A stretch of 64,000 bases of DNA, from contig CANTFK010000091.1 in NCBI GenBank assembly GCA_947646735.1, positions 41,105 to 105,104 of the forward strand, in the 5' to 3' direction. The notes below the pieces were generated by a model that had not been told where the DNA came from, did not search any database, and saw nothing but the letters and a program-made list of their open reading frames with translations. Below are positions 54,122 to 63,088 of the stretch, one piece after another (position 1 is the stretch's first letter; each line of letters opens with the position of its first letter). This DNA comes from Peronospora farinosa. Its lineage: Eukaryota > Oomycota > Peronosporomycetes > Peronosporales > Peronosporaceae. The position numbers and the translations under genes are program-made.

Positions 54122-54298
54122 CCAATCAAAATTTTGACTTTTGGTCCAATCATTATTTTTTAGGTTTGGACCAATCAAATTGATGACATTTAAGCCAATC
54201 AGATAGGTGACTTATTAGCCAATCGAATATGTAGGATTTTTAAGCCAATCATATATTCGGCTTTTAAGCCAATCAAAATGTTAATTTTTAAGCCAATC
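54122..54298. promoter_or_regulatory. Eight CCAATC boxes, 3' pLTR copy
   Basis: CCAATC at 54122, 54146, 54171, 54195, 54219, 54245, 54269 and 54293, spaced 24-26 bp. They appear as GATTGG in the element's sense direction. CCAAT boxes bind NF-Y in eukaryotes. In this 3' pLTR they could drive transcription into the telomere array. Confidence 0.7.
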
Positions 54299-54503
54299 AT
54301 ATTATTGATACCAAAAATTAATACCCGTTCAAAGAGATAGTATCAATTATAAGGTTTGAAAGTCTAACAATAACAAATACCCGCTCAAAGCGATAGTATC
54401 AGTTATAAAGTCTGACAGTTATTAGAGACGCAAAACAGATACCTGTTATAATCGATGATATCAGGTATAAGGTTTTAGGTTTGGGGTTTAGGGGTTGGGT
54501 GTT

Positions 54504-55014
54504 GGCCCAGCCAAAACTGGGCCTCACACTGTACCCAAATTGGAATTGGGTACTAAAATGGGTAAAATGACCCATTATATATTGCCACTTGTACGCGTGG
54601 GTACTAGAGTGTCTATAAGCTAAAGCTTGATATGGGTCAAAAAATCATGCCTTCTCGTCCCATTTCGGGATAAGATCAAGTGCAATTTACCATATCGGTG
54701 GAACGTCCTAACTTGGGCTCCCCAAATGTGCCACTGCGCCTACGATGTGATACCGCATTCCCATTGCCCAGGAATGTAGGATCACTGAGGCCGTGCGCTC
54801 CCGGGGAAATTAGTTGGTCGTACAAACGCTTGGTACGGTAAGCCCCCTATTTTAGGGGCGGGACGGTGTCCTGAACTCGAATATTTTCGAGCTTCATACA
54901 CATCCCAGCTGTACGGAGTTTGTACACACAACTTCATATATATTTTTTATATTTATTTTATATTTATATATCTCTTTTCAACATTAATTTAAATATTTAA
55001 AACATTACTTAGTT
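54504..55014 (-). other. PLE-1 3' untranslated region with several hairpins
   Basis: No ORF. Inverted repeats: GGCCCAG...CTGGGCC (54504-54523), GTACCCAA...TTGGGTAC (54531-54553), CCCCTATTTTAGGGG (54842-54858) and CTCGAATATTTTCGAG (54875-54892). Identical in PLE-2. Could be the RT recognition region of the RNA (inference). Confidence 0.6.
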
Positions 55015-57135
55015 TTAAAGATTTAAAAGTTCTTTTGGACTTGGTTTAAATTCAGGCTGAATTTTAGCACGAATTAATAATGATGCTAAGTTATGTGGGC
55101 GTTTATAGCAAATAACTAAGCGACCAAGGCGTTGTCTTATTAGTAGACGTTGAAGTTGGCGAAATTTAATCATTTTCTTAAGTGTCTTTTGGCGAGGGCC
55201 GTTAGAGTCGAAAGTGATTTTATACGGAATAATTCGCATGCCATCCTTACTATTAGTAGAAGGTTGGCGACATTTAGCATACGCTGATGTAAATGTTTTC
55301 TTTAGGAAATATTCCGAAAATCCGCGGGCACGTAACCGCGTATATAACAAACGCAAAGTTGATTTAAAATCATCAAGTTTCGTATTTTGAGTAAAATATG
55401 TGCGGATTAAGCCATGAATTAACCCTGAAAATACACCAGGCGGATGAGCACTGGTAGGACAGGGATAAAGATACAAATTTAACGCTTTTTGATAAGTTTG
55501 CGTAAAAATTGTAGTATTTTCGAGAGTAATAGTTAAGTCAAGAAAATCAGCTGTTTGCGGTGGAGGTGTCATACCTAAATCTAGTGATTGGGATGGTGAC
55601 GTCCACTTAATACCCGGAAAGGTACGCGACATGACAGCTTTAAAGCGATTATAATACCAGAGACGCGAAGTATCAACTGAAAATATGATGAATACATCGT
55701 CAATATATCTGGTATAGAAAACCAAAGAGTCTTTGAACATTGGAAATAGTACATTTATCTCGTAGTATGCTAAATATAAGTTAGCATAACTAGGAGCAGC
55801 GGGTGTACCCATTGCAGCACCACGGGTTTGGCGCCAACAAGTGTCTCCAAATTCAAACCAATTATGGTTCATAAGTATGGTTATCCCTTCTAAGATGATA
55901 TCACGGTACTTAGAGTCCCGTAGCCACCATGATATTGCTCGTAATCCTTCTGAATTCGGTATGGACGTATAGAGGGAAGTAGCATCCCAGGTTGTCAAGA
56001 GCGAATCAGAGGGTATTTGTAGGTCGCTTAACTGTGGTAGTAAGCGATTACTACTTTGAAGGATATGGCTACAGTTTAGAATATATGGCTGAAGCATATA
56101 ATCTATCCATTTTGATAAGCCATGAAGGGGTGAATTAATAGATGCTACAATTGGGCGAAATCCCATCGGAGTTTTATGAATTTTAGGCATTCCATAAAAC
56201 CGAGCCGGTATTGTAGTATCAATAGTATGTATAACTATCTTGATATTTCTTACTAATTCGGGATATTTTTTAGATACCCTGAAGTGCCAATTTAATACCA
56301 TGCGTTGTAATGCACGCAATGGAATTTTGGGATAATGTAAGTAAATATTGTCAGAACGAAGATGTTCAAGACACCAACGGATATATTGTTCCGTTAACAT
56401 GACAGCGGGACCGAGATTTTTGTCGGTCGCCAAGAATTTAAGGTCAGTTTTACGACGAAGCTCACCAAGCATTTGTCGACTACGCCGTGGCAAATTAAAG
56501 CTATGACGAAATTTATATAAGTCTAAGCTATCTTTTAGGATGCCACGAGTATGCATAAGGAATTGCATAAAATTAGGATTAGCTAATTCCGGGGGTTTCC
56601 ATGACGGATTCGGTACATAGATTTGTTTTGCATATGTGCGATCCGGTTTATCACGAAAAGCAGCGTTAATTTTAATAGAACGCATAAGTGAATCGAACCC
56701 AGCCAAATAGGCTGCCGTTTTAATTCGGGGTGGTGTTGGACAAAATTTAAAGCTGAGACCTAATAATTTGGACAGACCGTTAGGAAGGTTCGTGCCCGGA
56801 GGGGTAAGGTCATGAAATGCTAAATTTGTGACACGGTGATTAATAGTAAACACCGGACGATTACCGAATAAACGTAAAACATTAGTTTTAGTTGAAGACT
56901 TAAGCTGTATTAAAGGAGTTTTAACTACTAAATCTGCTTTTAGTGCTTGTTTCTTGGCTTGGCGTTTTTGCTTCCGGAAATTTGCCCGGCGCGTTTTCGC
57001 TTGTTTTGCCCAGTGTGACCGCCGGGGGCGCCTTTTGCGCGAGGTTTGGGTTTCGGTTTGGGTTTTTTGCCGGGTGACTGGGTCTTTTTCCCGGCTGGGC
57101 GGTTTTTTTGACGCGACTTGGGACCCGGGCTGGAT
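55015..57135 (-). CDS. PLE-1 reverse transcriptase ORF (expressed by -1 frameshift from ORF1)
   Basis: The frame is open from 57135 to the stop at 55015. Counted from the codon at 56853, Penelope-type RT motifs are DKNLGPAVM (about 144), PKIHKTPMGFRPIVAS (223), TWDATSLYTSIP with catalytic Asp 290, RGAAMGTPAAPSYANLY (344), RYIDDVFIIF with catalytic Asp 385-386, and ADFLDLTI (about 440). The protein ends shortly after KRPHNLASLLIRAKI, which in other Penelope elements leads into GIY-YIG; no such domain follows. The frame starts without ATG (first in-frame ATG only near residue 57 of that count) and overlaps ORF1 by 196 nt. Expression as an ORF1-RT fusion is therefore likely, about 971 aa. The fusion would make cDNA from the telomere 3' end. 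Confidence 0.93.
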   Translation of the reverse strand: MQPGSQVASKKPPSREKDPVTRQKTQTETQTSRKRRPRRSHWAKQAKTRRANFRKQKRQAKKQALKADLVVKTPLIQLKSSTKTNVLRLFGNRPVFTINHRVTNLAFHDLTPPGTNLPNGLSKLLGLSFKFCPTPPRIKTAAYLAGFDSLMRSIKINAAFRDKPDRTYAKQIYVPNPSWKPPELANPNFMQFLMHTRGILKDSLDLYKFRHSFNLPRRSRQMLGELRRKTDLKFLATDKNLGPAVMLTEQYIRWCLEHLRSDNIYLHYPKIPLRALQRMVLNWHFRVSKKYPELVRNIKIVIHTIDTTIPARFYGMPKIHKTPMGFRPIVASINSPLHGLSKWIDYMLQPYILNCSHILQSSNRLLPQLSDLQIPSDSLLTTWDATSLYTSIPNSEGLRAISWWLRDSKYRDIILEGITILMNHNWFEFGDTCWRQTRGAAMGTPAAPSYANLYLAYYEINVLFPMFKDSLVFYTRYIDDVFIIFSVDTSRLWYYNRFKAVMSRTFPGIKWTSPSQSLDLGMTPPPQTADFLDLTITLENTTIFTQTYQKALNLYLYPCPTSAHPPGVFSGLIHGLIRTYFTQNTKLDDFKSTLRLLYTRLRARGFSEYFLKKTFTSAYAKCRQPSTNSKDGMRIIPYKITFDSNGPRQKTLKKMIKFRQLQRLLIRQRLGRLVICYKRPHNLASLLIRAKIQPEFKPSPKELLNL

Positions 57136-57929
57136 TTAGACAGGCCACGGATCATTGATTCAAGTTTTTTGAACTTGGCGTCAGCCACTTTCGACACAAG
57201 ATCTTTAATCTTAGTCTCGTCTGGAAGACCCATTTCTGTGTCTTCAGCAGCGGCACGCTTAGCCTCGAGGGCTTTGGCTTTAATGGACATTAGAGCTAGA
57301 CGATCATTTAGACCATCTAGATAATGGGACCATTTAGAGCAATATTTGTCTTTGGCCAATTCGACCAAATACGGAAAATGGAATTCCCCTGAAAACCGAT
57401 CGCGAAATCCCACTTCGCGTCCTGATGCGATGCCCTTTGTTAGAGGTACAGTGGGATAGGCGGCAGTTTGTTGGGTATCAAAAAATTCACAAGTTTTATT
57501 GTAAAATTCTGTATCCAAATTTCCAAATTGCAAGTTGAGAGTTCTGAGTTCCTCATGTTGCACTTTGAGTGCAATAGCAGTTGCCTGCTTGAGGTAGCGA
57601 GATTTAATCTCCTCAAAATATTCGCTTTGAATTTTCACAAATTCAGGATCAGATTCGCGAAGACCATCCGAAAAGGTCATCTGATGCGAAATCTGAAGCG
57701 ATTTGGGGCAAGTGCCATTGGCATCATGCTCCGTCAACTTTTGAATGGCGGCCCTTTTGGCTTTGATCTTGCCATTAAGGGTCACCTTCTTCCTATAGGA
57801 GGCAGTAATATGCTCATCCAGGAAGAGTGGCAGCGCAATCAACGGAGGGTTCGAAGGCCTCACCGGATCGCAGCTTGAATCGACGGGGTGTCGAGGAGGG
57901 TTTAGGGTTGGGTCTACCGAGGTAGACAT
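56940..57929 (-). CDS. PLE-1 ORF1 protein, basic Gag-like
   Basis: 329 aa from ATG 57929 (a longer frame to 57962 would start with TTG). The first seven codons lie in the 5' pLTR; codons 8-11 are read from a telomeric CCCTAAA unit (TLNP). The middle is helical (AAIQKLTEHDANG, EEIKSRYLKQATAIALKVQ) with no known motif. The last 80 residues are Lys/Pro/Gly-rich (KKPKPKPKPRAKG), suited to RNA binding. Other Penelope elements also have a helical or coiled-coil ORF1. Probably forms the RNP with element RNA. A -1 frameshift at codons for K-N would replace the last 43 residues by RT. Confidence 0.88.
   Translation of the reverse strand: MSTSVDPTLNPPRHPVDSSCDPVRPSNPPLIALPLFLDEHITASYRKKVTLNGKIKAKRAAIQKLTEHDANGTCPKSLQISHQMTFSDGLRESDPEFVKIQSEYFEEIKSRYLKQATAIALKVQHEELRTLNLQFGNLDTEFYNKTCEFFDTQQTAAYPTVPLTKGIASGREVGFRDRFSGEFHFPYLVELAKDKYCSKWSHYLDGLNDRLALMSIKAKALEAKRAAAEDTEMGLPDETKIKDLVSKVADAKFKKLESMIRGLSKSSPGPKSRQKNRPAGKKTQSPGKKPKPKPKPRAKGAPGGHTGQNKRKRAGQISGSKNAKPRNKH
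57069..57108 (-). promoter_or_regulatory. PLE-1 programmed -1 frameshift signal
   Basis: Slippery heptamer A AAA AAC in the ORF1 frame (57108-57102), a 6-nt spacer CGCCCA, then stem GCCGGG/CCCGGC (57095-57090 with 57074-57069) closing a 15-nt loop. Shifting -1 here enters exactly the RT frame. All three parts fit the canonical eukaryotic -1 PRF layout. Confidence 0.85.
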
Positions 57930-58030
57930 GGTCAACTTCCCTTCGAATACCAGAGTATACAAAGTATACAGTATACAGTATAAACCTAGTAAAAAACTAA
58001 AATATAGAATATAACTAGGCTACTGAATAC

Positions 58031-58112
58031 AAACACGTATCTCAAAGGAAAATCAAAAGTGACCTTTCCTTTCGGCTGGGTAGCCTTCATCAGTGAGAAT
58101 TCCCACGTGTTT
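58031..58112 (-). ncRNA. Type I hammerhead ribozyme in PLE-1 5' pLTR
   Basis: Same sequence as 53864-53945. Cleavage between 58045 and 58044 would leave a leader of 115 nt before the ORF1 ATG (57929). Cleavage at both pLTRs would release a 4167-nt RNA. Confidence 0.9.
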
Positions 58113-58288
58113 TTTCGGCGTATGTGAACCAGTCAAATTTTTGAGCTGGCTTACAACAGCGCTTAAAACATAGCATAGTAGTTTTAAGACAATGTGCCGA
58201 AAGGATAAATATGATAGAATTAAACAAATTTTGTTAAATTATGTTAAATTTTTGATTTTGTGACCAAATAATCTGTTTAATTTTTAAA

Positions 58289-58465
58289 CCAATCAAAATT
58301 TTGACTTTTGGTCCAATCATTATTTTTTAGGTTTGGACCAATCAAATTGATGACATTTAAGCCAATCAGATAGGTGACTTATTAGCCAATCGAATATGTA
58401 GGATTTTTAAGCCAATCATATATTCGGCTTTTAAGCCAATCAAAATGTTAATTTTTAAGCCAATC
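58289..58465 (-). promoter_or_regulatory. PLE-1 promoter candidate: eight CCAATC boxes
   Basis: Same array as in the 3' pLTR. It lies 360-535 nt upstream of the ORF1 ATG and upstream of the ribozyme. Transcription starting between the array and 58112 would give an RNA that includes the ribozyme. Confidence 0.65.
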
Positions 58466-58664
58466 ATATTATTGATACCAAAAATTAATACCCGTTCAAA
58501 GAGATAGTATCAATTATAAGGTTTGAAAGTCTAACAATAACAAATACCCGCTCAAAGCGATAGTATCAGTTATAAAGTCTGACAGTTATTAGAGACGCAA
58601 AACAGATACCTGTTATAATCGATGATATCAGGTATAAGGTTTTAGGTTTGGGGTTTAGGGGTTT

Positions 58665-58899
58665 GGGGTTTAGGGTTTAGGGTTTAGGGTTTAGGGTTTA
58701 GGGTTTAGGGTTTAGGGTTTAGGGTTTAGGGTTTAGGGTTTAGGGTTTAGGGTTTAGGGTTTAGGGTTTAGGGTTTAGGGTTTAGGGTTTAGGGTTTAGG
58801 GTTTAGGGTTTAGGGTTTAGGGTTTAGGGTTTAGGGTTTAGGGTTTAGGGTTTAGGGTTTAGGGTTTAGGGTTTAGGGTTTAGGGTTTAGGGTTTAGGG
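58665..58899 (+). repeat. Telomere array 2 (TTTAGGG, about 33 units)
   Basis: Same orientation as array 1; it separates the 5' end of PLE-1 from the 3' end of PLE-2. Confidence 0.97.
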
Positions 58900-59022
58900 T
58901 TGGGTCTACCGAGGTAGACATGGTCAACTTCCCTTCGAATACCAGAGTATACAAAGTATACAGTATACAGTATAAACCTAGTAAAAAACTAAAATATAGA
59001 ATATAACTAGGCTACTGAATAC

Positions 59023-59104
59023 AAACACGTATCTCAAAGGAAAATCAAAAGTGACCTTTCCTTTCGGCTGGGTAGCCTTCATCAGTGAGAATTCCCACGT
59101 GTTT
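59023..59104 (-). ncRNA. Hammerhead ribozyme in PLE-2 3' pLTR
   Basis: Same as the PLE-1 ribozyme; cleavage between 59037 and 59036. Confidence 0.88.
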
Positions 59105-59280
59105 TTTCGGCGTATGTGAACCAGTCAAATTTTTGAGCTGGCTTACAACAGCGCTTAAAACATAGCATAGTAGTTTTAAGACAATGTGCCGAAAGGATAA
59201 ATATGATAGAATTAAACAAATTTTGTTAAATTATGTTAAATTTTTGATTTTGTGACCAAATAATCTGTTTAATTTTTAAA

Positions 59281-59457
59281 CCAATCAAAATTTTGACTTT
59301 TGGTCCAATCATTATTTTTTAGGTTTGGACCAATCAAATTGATGACATTTAAGCCAATCAGATAGGTGACTTATTAGCCAATCGAATATGTAGGATTTTT
59401 AAGCCAATCATGTATTCGGCTTTTAAGCCAATCAAAATGTTAATTTTTAAGCCAATC
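59281..59457. promoter_or_regulatory. Eight CCAATC boxes, PLE-2 3' pLTR
   Basis: Same spacing as in PLE-1. The single base difference lies between boxes 6 and 7, outside CCAATC. Confidence 0.65.
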
Positions 59458-59662
59458 ATATTATTGATACCAAAAATTAATACCCGTTCAAAGAGATAGT
59501 ATCAATTATAAGGTTTGAAAGTCTAACAATAACAAATACCCGCTCAAAGCGATAGTATCAGTTATAAAGTCTGACAGTTATTAGAGACGCAAAACAGATA
59601 CCTGTTATAATCGATGATATCAGGTATAAGGTTTTAGGTTTGGGGTTTAGGGGTTGGGTGTT

Positions 59663-60173
59663 GGCCCAGCCAAAACTGGGCCTCACACTGTACCCAAATT
59701 GGAATTGGGTACTAAAATGGGTAAAATGACCCATTATATATTGCCACTTGTACGCGTGGGTACTAGAGTGTCTATAAGCTAAAGCTTGATATGGGTCAAA
59801 AAATCATGCCTTCTCGTCCCATTTCGGGATAAGATCAAGTGCAATTTACCATATCGGTGGAACGTCCTAACTTGGGCTCCCCAAATGTGCCACTGCGCCT
59901 ACGATGTGATACCGCATTCCCATTGCCCAGGAATGTAGGATCACTGAGGCCGTGCGCTCCCGGGGAAATTAGTTGGTCGTACAAACGCTTGGTACGGTAA
60001 GCCCCCTATTTTAGGGGCGGGACGGTGTCCTGAACTCGAATATTTTCGAGCTTCATACACATCCCAGCTGTACGGAGTTTGTACACACAACTTCATATAT
60101 ATTTTTTATATTTATTTTATATTTATATATCTCTTTTCAACATTAATTTAAATATTTAAAACATTACTTAGTT
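59663..60173 (-). other. PLE-2 3' untranslated region
   Basis: Same hairpin-rich sequence as 54504-55014. Confidence 0.6.
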
Positions 60174-62294
60174 TTAAAGATTTAAAAGTTCTTTTGGACT
60201 TGGTTTAAATTCAGGCTGAATTTTAGCACGAATTAATAATGATGCTAAGTTATGTGGGCGTTTATAGCAAATAACTAAGCGACCAAGGCGTTGTCTTATT
60301 AGTAGACGTTGAAGTTGGCGAAATTTAATCATTTTCTTAAGTGTCTTTTGGCGAGGGCCGTTAGAGTCGAAAGTGATTTTATACGGAATAATTCGCATGC
60401 CATCCTTACTATTAGTAGAAGGTTGGCGACATTTAGCATACGCTGATGTAAATGTTTTCTTTAGGAAATATTCCGAAAATCCGCGGGCACGTAACCGCGT
60501 ATATAACAAACGCAAAGTTGATTTAAAATCATCAAGTTTCGTATTTTGAGTAAAATATGTGCGGATTAAGCCATGAATTAACCCTGAAAATACACCAGGC
60601 GGATGAGCACTGGTAGGACAGGGATAAAGATACAAATTTAACGCTTTTTGATAAGTTTGCGTAAAAATTGTAGTATTTTCGAGAGTAATAGTTAAGTCAA
60701 GAAAATCAGCTGTTTGCGGTGGAGGTGTCATACCTAAATCTAGTGATTGGGATGGTGACGTCCACTTAATACCCGGAAAGGTACGCGACATGACAGCTTT
60801 AAAGCGATTATAATACCAGAGACGCGAAGTATCAACTGAAAATATGATGAATACATCGTCAATATATCTGGTATAGAAAACCAAAGAGTCTTTGAACATT
60901 GGAAATAGTACATTTATCTCGTAGTATGCTAAATATAAGTTAGCATAACTAGGAGCAGCGGGTGTACCCATTGCAGCACCACGGGTTTGGCGCCAACAAG
61001 TGTCTCCAAATTCAAACCAATTATGGTTCATAAGTATGGTTATCCCTTCTAAGATGATATCACGGTACTTAGAGTCCCGTAGCCACCATGATATTGCTCG
61101 TAATCCTTCTGAATTCGGTATGGACGTATAGAGGGAAGTAGCATCCCAGGTTGTCAAGAGCGAATCAGAGGGTATTTGTAGGTCGCTTAACTGTGGTAGT
61201 AAGCGATTACTACTTTGAAGGATATGGCTACAGTTTAGAATATATGGCTGAAGCATATAATCTATCCATTTTGATAAGCCATGAAGGGGTGAATTAATAG
61301 ATGCTACAATTGGGCGAAATCCCATCGGAGTTTTATGAATTTTAGGCATTCCATAAAACCGAGCCGGTATTGTAGTATCAATAGTATGTATAACTATCTT
61401 GATATTTCTTACTAATTCGGGATATTTTTTAGATACCCTGAAGTGCCAATTTAATACCATGCGTTGTAATGCACGCAATGGAATTTTGGGATAATGTAAG
61501 TAAATATTGTCAGAACGAAGATGTTCAAGACACCAACGGATATATTGTTCCGTTAACATGACAGCGGGACCGAGATTTTTGTCGGTCGCCAAGAATTTAA
61601 GGTCAGTTTTACGACGAAGCTCACCAAGCATTTGTCGACTACGCCGTGGCAAATTAAAGCTATGACGAAATTTATATAAGTCTAAGCTATCTTTTAGGAT
61701 GCCACGAGTATGCATAAGGAATTGCATAAAATTAGGATTAGCTAATTCCGGGGGTTTCCATGACGGATTCGGTACATAGATTTGTTTTGCATATGTGCGA
61801 TCCGGTTTATCACGAAAAGCAGCGTTAATTTTAATAGAACGCATAAGTGAATCGAACCCAGCCAAATAGGCTGCCGTTTTAATTCGGGGTGGTGTTGGAC
61901 AAAATTTAAAGCTGAGACCTAATAATTTGGACAGACCGTTAGGAAGGTTCGTGCCCGGAGGGGTAAGGTCATGAAATGCTAAATTTGTGACACGGTGATT
62001 AATAGTAAACACCGGACGATTACCGAATAAACGTAAAACATTAGTTTTAGTTGAAGACTTAAGCTGTATTAAAGGAGTTTTAACTACTAAATCTGCTTTT
62101 AGTGCTTGTTTCTTGGCTTGGCGTTTTTGCTTCCGGAAATTTGCCCGGCGCGTTTTCGCTTGTTTTGCCCAGTGTGACCGCCGGGGGCGCCTTTTGCGCG
62201 AGGTTTGGGTTTCGGTTTGGGTTTTTTGCCGGGTGACTGGGTCTTTTTCCCGGCTGGGCGGTTTTTTTGACGCGACTTGGGACCCGGGCTGGAT
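60174..62294 (-). CDS. PLE-2 reverse transcriptase ORF (via -1 frameshift)
   Basis: Identical protein to PLE-1 RT, with the intact catalytic WDATSLYTSIP and RYIDDVF motifs and no endonuclease domain. The frame opens at 62294 inside ORF1 and lacks a nearby ATG, so it should be made as an ORF1 fusion. Confidence 0.93.
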   Translation of the reverse strand: MQPGSQVASKKPPSREKDPVTRQKTQTETQTSRKRRPRRSHWAKQAKTRRANFRKQKRQAKKQALKADLVVKTPLIQLKSSTKTNVLRLFGNRPVFTINHRVTNLAFHDLTPPGTNLPNGLSKLLGLSFKFCPTPPRIKTAAYLAGFDSLMRSIKINAAFRDKPDRTYAKQIYVPNPSWKPPELANPNFMQFLMHTRGILKDSLDLYKFRHSFNLPRRSRQMLGELRRKTDLKFLATDKNLGPAVMLTEQYIRWCLEHLRSDNIYLHYPKIPLRALQRMVLNWHFRVSKKYPELVRNIKIVIHTIDTTIPARFYGMPKIHKTPMGFRPIVASINSPLHGLSKWIDYMLQPYILNCSHILQSSNRLLPQLSDLQIPSDSLLTTWDATSLYTSIPNSEGLRAISWWLRDSKYRDIILEGITILMNHNWFEFGDTCWRQTRGAAMGTPAAPSYANLYLAYYEINVLFPMFKDSLVFYTRYIDDVFIIFSVDTSRLWYYNRFKAVMSRTFPGIKWTSPSQSLDLGMTPPPQTADFLDLTITLENTTIFTQTYQKALNLYLYPCPTSAHPPGVFSGLIHGLIRTYFTQNTKLDDFKSTLRLLYTRLRARGFSEYFLKKTFTSAYAKCRQPSTNSKDGMRIIPYKITFDSNGPRQKTLKKMIKFRQLQRLLIRQRLGRLVICYKRPHNLASLLIRAKIQPEFKPSPKELLNL

Positions 62295-63088
62295 TTAGAC
62301 AGGCCACGGATCATTGATTCAAGTTTTTTGAACTTGGCGTCAGCCACTTTCGACACAAGATCTTTAATCTTAGTCTCGTCTGGAAGACCCATTTCTGTGT
62401 CTTCAGCAGCGGCACGCTTAGCCTCGAGGGCTTTGGCTTTAATGGACATTAGAGCTAGACGATCATTTAGACCATCTAGATAATGGGACCATTTAGAGCA
62501 ATATTTGTCTTTGGCCAATTCGACCAAATACGGAAAATGGAATTCCCCTGAAAACCGATCGCGAAATCCCACTTCGCGTCCTGATGCGATGCCCTTTGTT
62601 AGAGGTACAGTGGGATAGGCGGCAGTTTGTTGGGTATCAAAAAATTCACAAGTTTTATTGTAAAATTCTGTATCCAAATTTCCAAATTGCAAGTTGAGAG
62701 TTCTGAGTTCCTCATGTTGCACTTTGAGTGCAATAGCAGTTGCCTGCTTGAGGTAGCGAGATTTAATCTCCTCAAAATATTCGCTTTGAATTTTCACAAA
62801 TTCAGGATCAGATTCGCGAAGACCATCCGAAAAGGTCATCTGATGCGAAATCTGAAGCGATTTGGGGCAAGTGCCATTGGCATCATGCTCCGTCAACTTT
62901 TGAATGGCGGCCCTTTTGGCTTTGATCTTGCCATTAAGGGTCACCTTCTTCCTATAGGAGGCAGTAATATGCTCATCCAGGAAGAGTGGCAGCGCAATCA
63001 ACGGAGGGTTCGAAGGCCTCACCGGATCGCAGCTTGAATCGACGGGGTGTCGAGGAGGGTTTAGGGTTGGGTCTACCGAGGTAGACAT
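62099..63088 (-). CDS. PLE-2 ORF1 protein
   Basis: Identical to PLE-1 ORF1; ATG at 63088 inside the 5' pLTR, with TLNP read from the telomere-like junction. Confidence 0.88.
   Translation of the reverse strand: MSTSVDPTLNPPRHPVDSSCDPVRPSNPPLIALPLFLDEHITASYRKKVTLNGKIKAKRAAIQKLTEHDANGTCPKSLQISHQMTFSDGLRESDPEFVKIQSEYFEEIKSRYLKQATAIALKVQHEELRTLNLQFGNLDTEFYNKTCEFFDTQQTAAYPTVPLTKGIASGREVGFRDRFSGEFHFPYLVELAKDKYCSKWSHYLDGLNDRLALMSIKAKALEAKRAAAEDTEMGLPDETKIKDLVSKVADAKFKKLESMIRGLSKSSPGPKSRQKNRPAGKKTQSPGKKPKPKPKPRAKGAPGGHTGQNKRKRAGQISGSKNAKPRNKH
62228..62267 (-). promoter_or_regulatory. PLE-2 programmed -1 frameshift signal
   Basis: A AAA AAC at 62267-62261, spacer CGCCCA, stem GCCGGG/CCCGGC down to 62228; unchanged from PLE-1. 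Confidence 0.85.

Larger units (their letters stand above)
53741..54503 (-). repeat. PLE-1 3' pLTR
   Basis: 763 bp; homologous to 57908-58664, 58900-59662 and 63067-63829. The left edge is TTGGGTCTACCG next to TTTAGGG. The right edge is a degenerate telomere-like stretch, GGTTTGGGGTTTAGGGG. It contains GTATAC palindromes (53790-53815), the ribozyme and the CCAATC array. Confidence 0.92.
53741..58664 (-). mobile_element. PLE-1, telomere-associated Penelope-like retroelement
   Basis: Element orientation is minus: 5' end at 58664, 3' end at 53741. Layout: 5' pLTR (58664-57908), ORF1, -1 frameshift site, RT, structured 3' UTR, 3' pLTR (54503-53741), then TTTAGGG. The RNA 3' end would carry CCCAACCCTAAA, able to pair with the telomeric G-overhang. 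There is no GIY-YIG endonuclease. EN-deficient Penelope-like elements at telomeres are known from rotifers, fungi, plants and some protists. Both ends are complete and both frames intact, so the copy looks recent and potentially active. Confidence 0.93.
57908..58664 (-). repeat. PLE-1 5' pLTR
   Basis: Direct repeat of the 3' pLTR, offset 4167 bp. Its inner edge keeps GGGTTTAGGG, about one and a half telomere units. Its outer edge merges into telomere array 2. Confidence 0.92.
58900..59662 (-). repeat. PLE-2 3' pLTR
   Basis: Same layout as 53741-54503, with G at 59412 instead of A. Confidence 0.92.

Noticed and set aside
54122..54298. Regular 24-bp spacing suggested a CRISPR-like array
   Set aside because: Repeats are only 6-9 bp, the genome is eukaryotic, and the units are CCAAT boxes.
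54720..54790. Stretch GCCTACGATGTGATACC resembling the start of 5S rRNA
   Set aside because: Similarity stops after about 15 bases; no 5S internal control region or length follows.
55015..55260. Search for a GIY-YIG endonuclease at the end of the RT
   Set aside because: The protein ends soon after KRPHNLASLLIRAKI and no GIY or YIG motif or zinc finger is present in any frame before the stop at 55015.
53329..58899. Interstitial telomere arrays as evidence of chromosome fusion
   Set aside because: All arrays run in the same direction; a fusion would give head-to-head TTTAGGG/CCCTAAA. Each array borders a Penelope element end.
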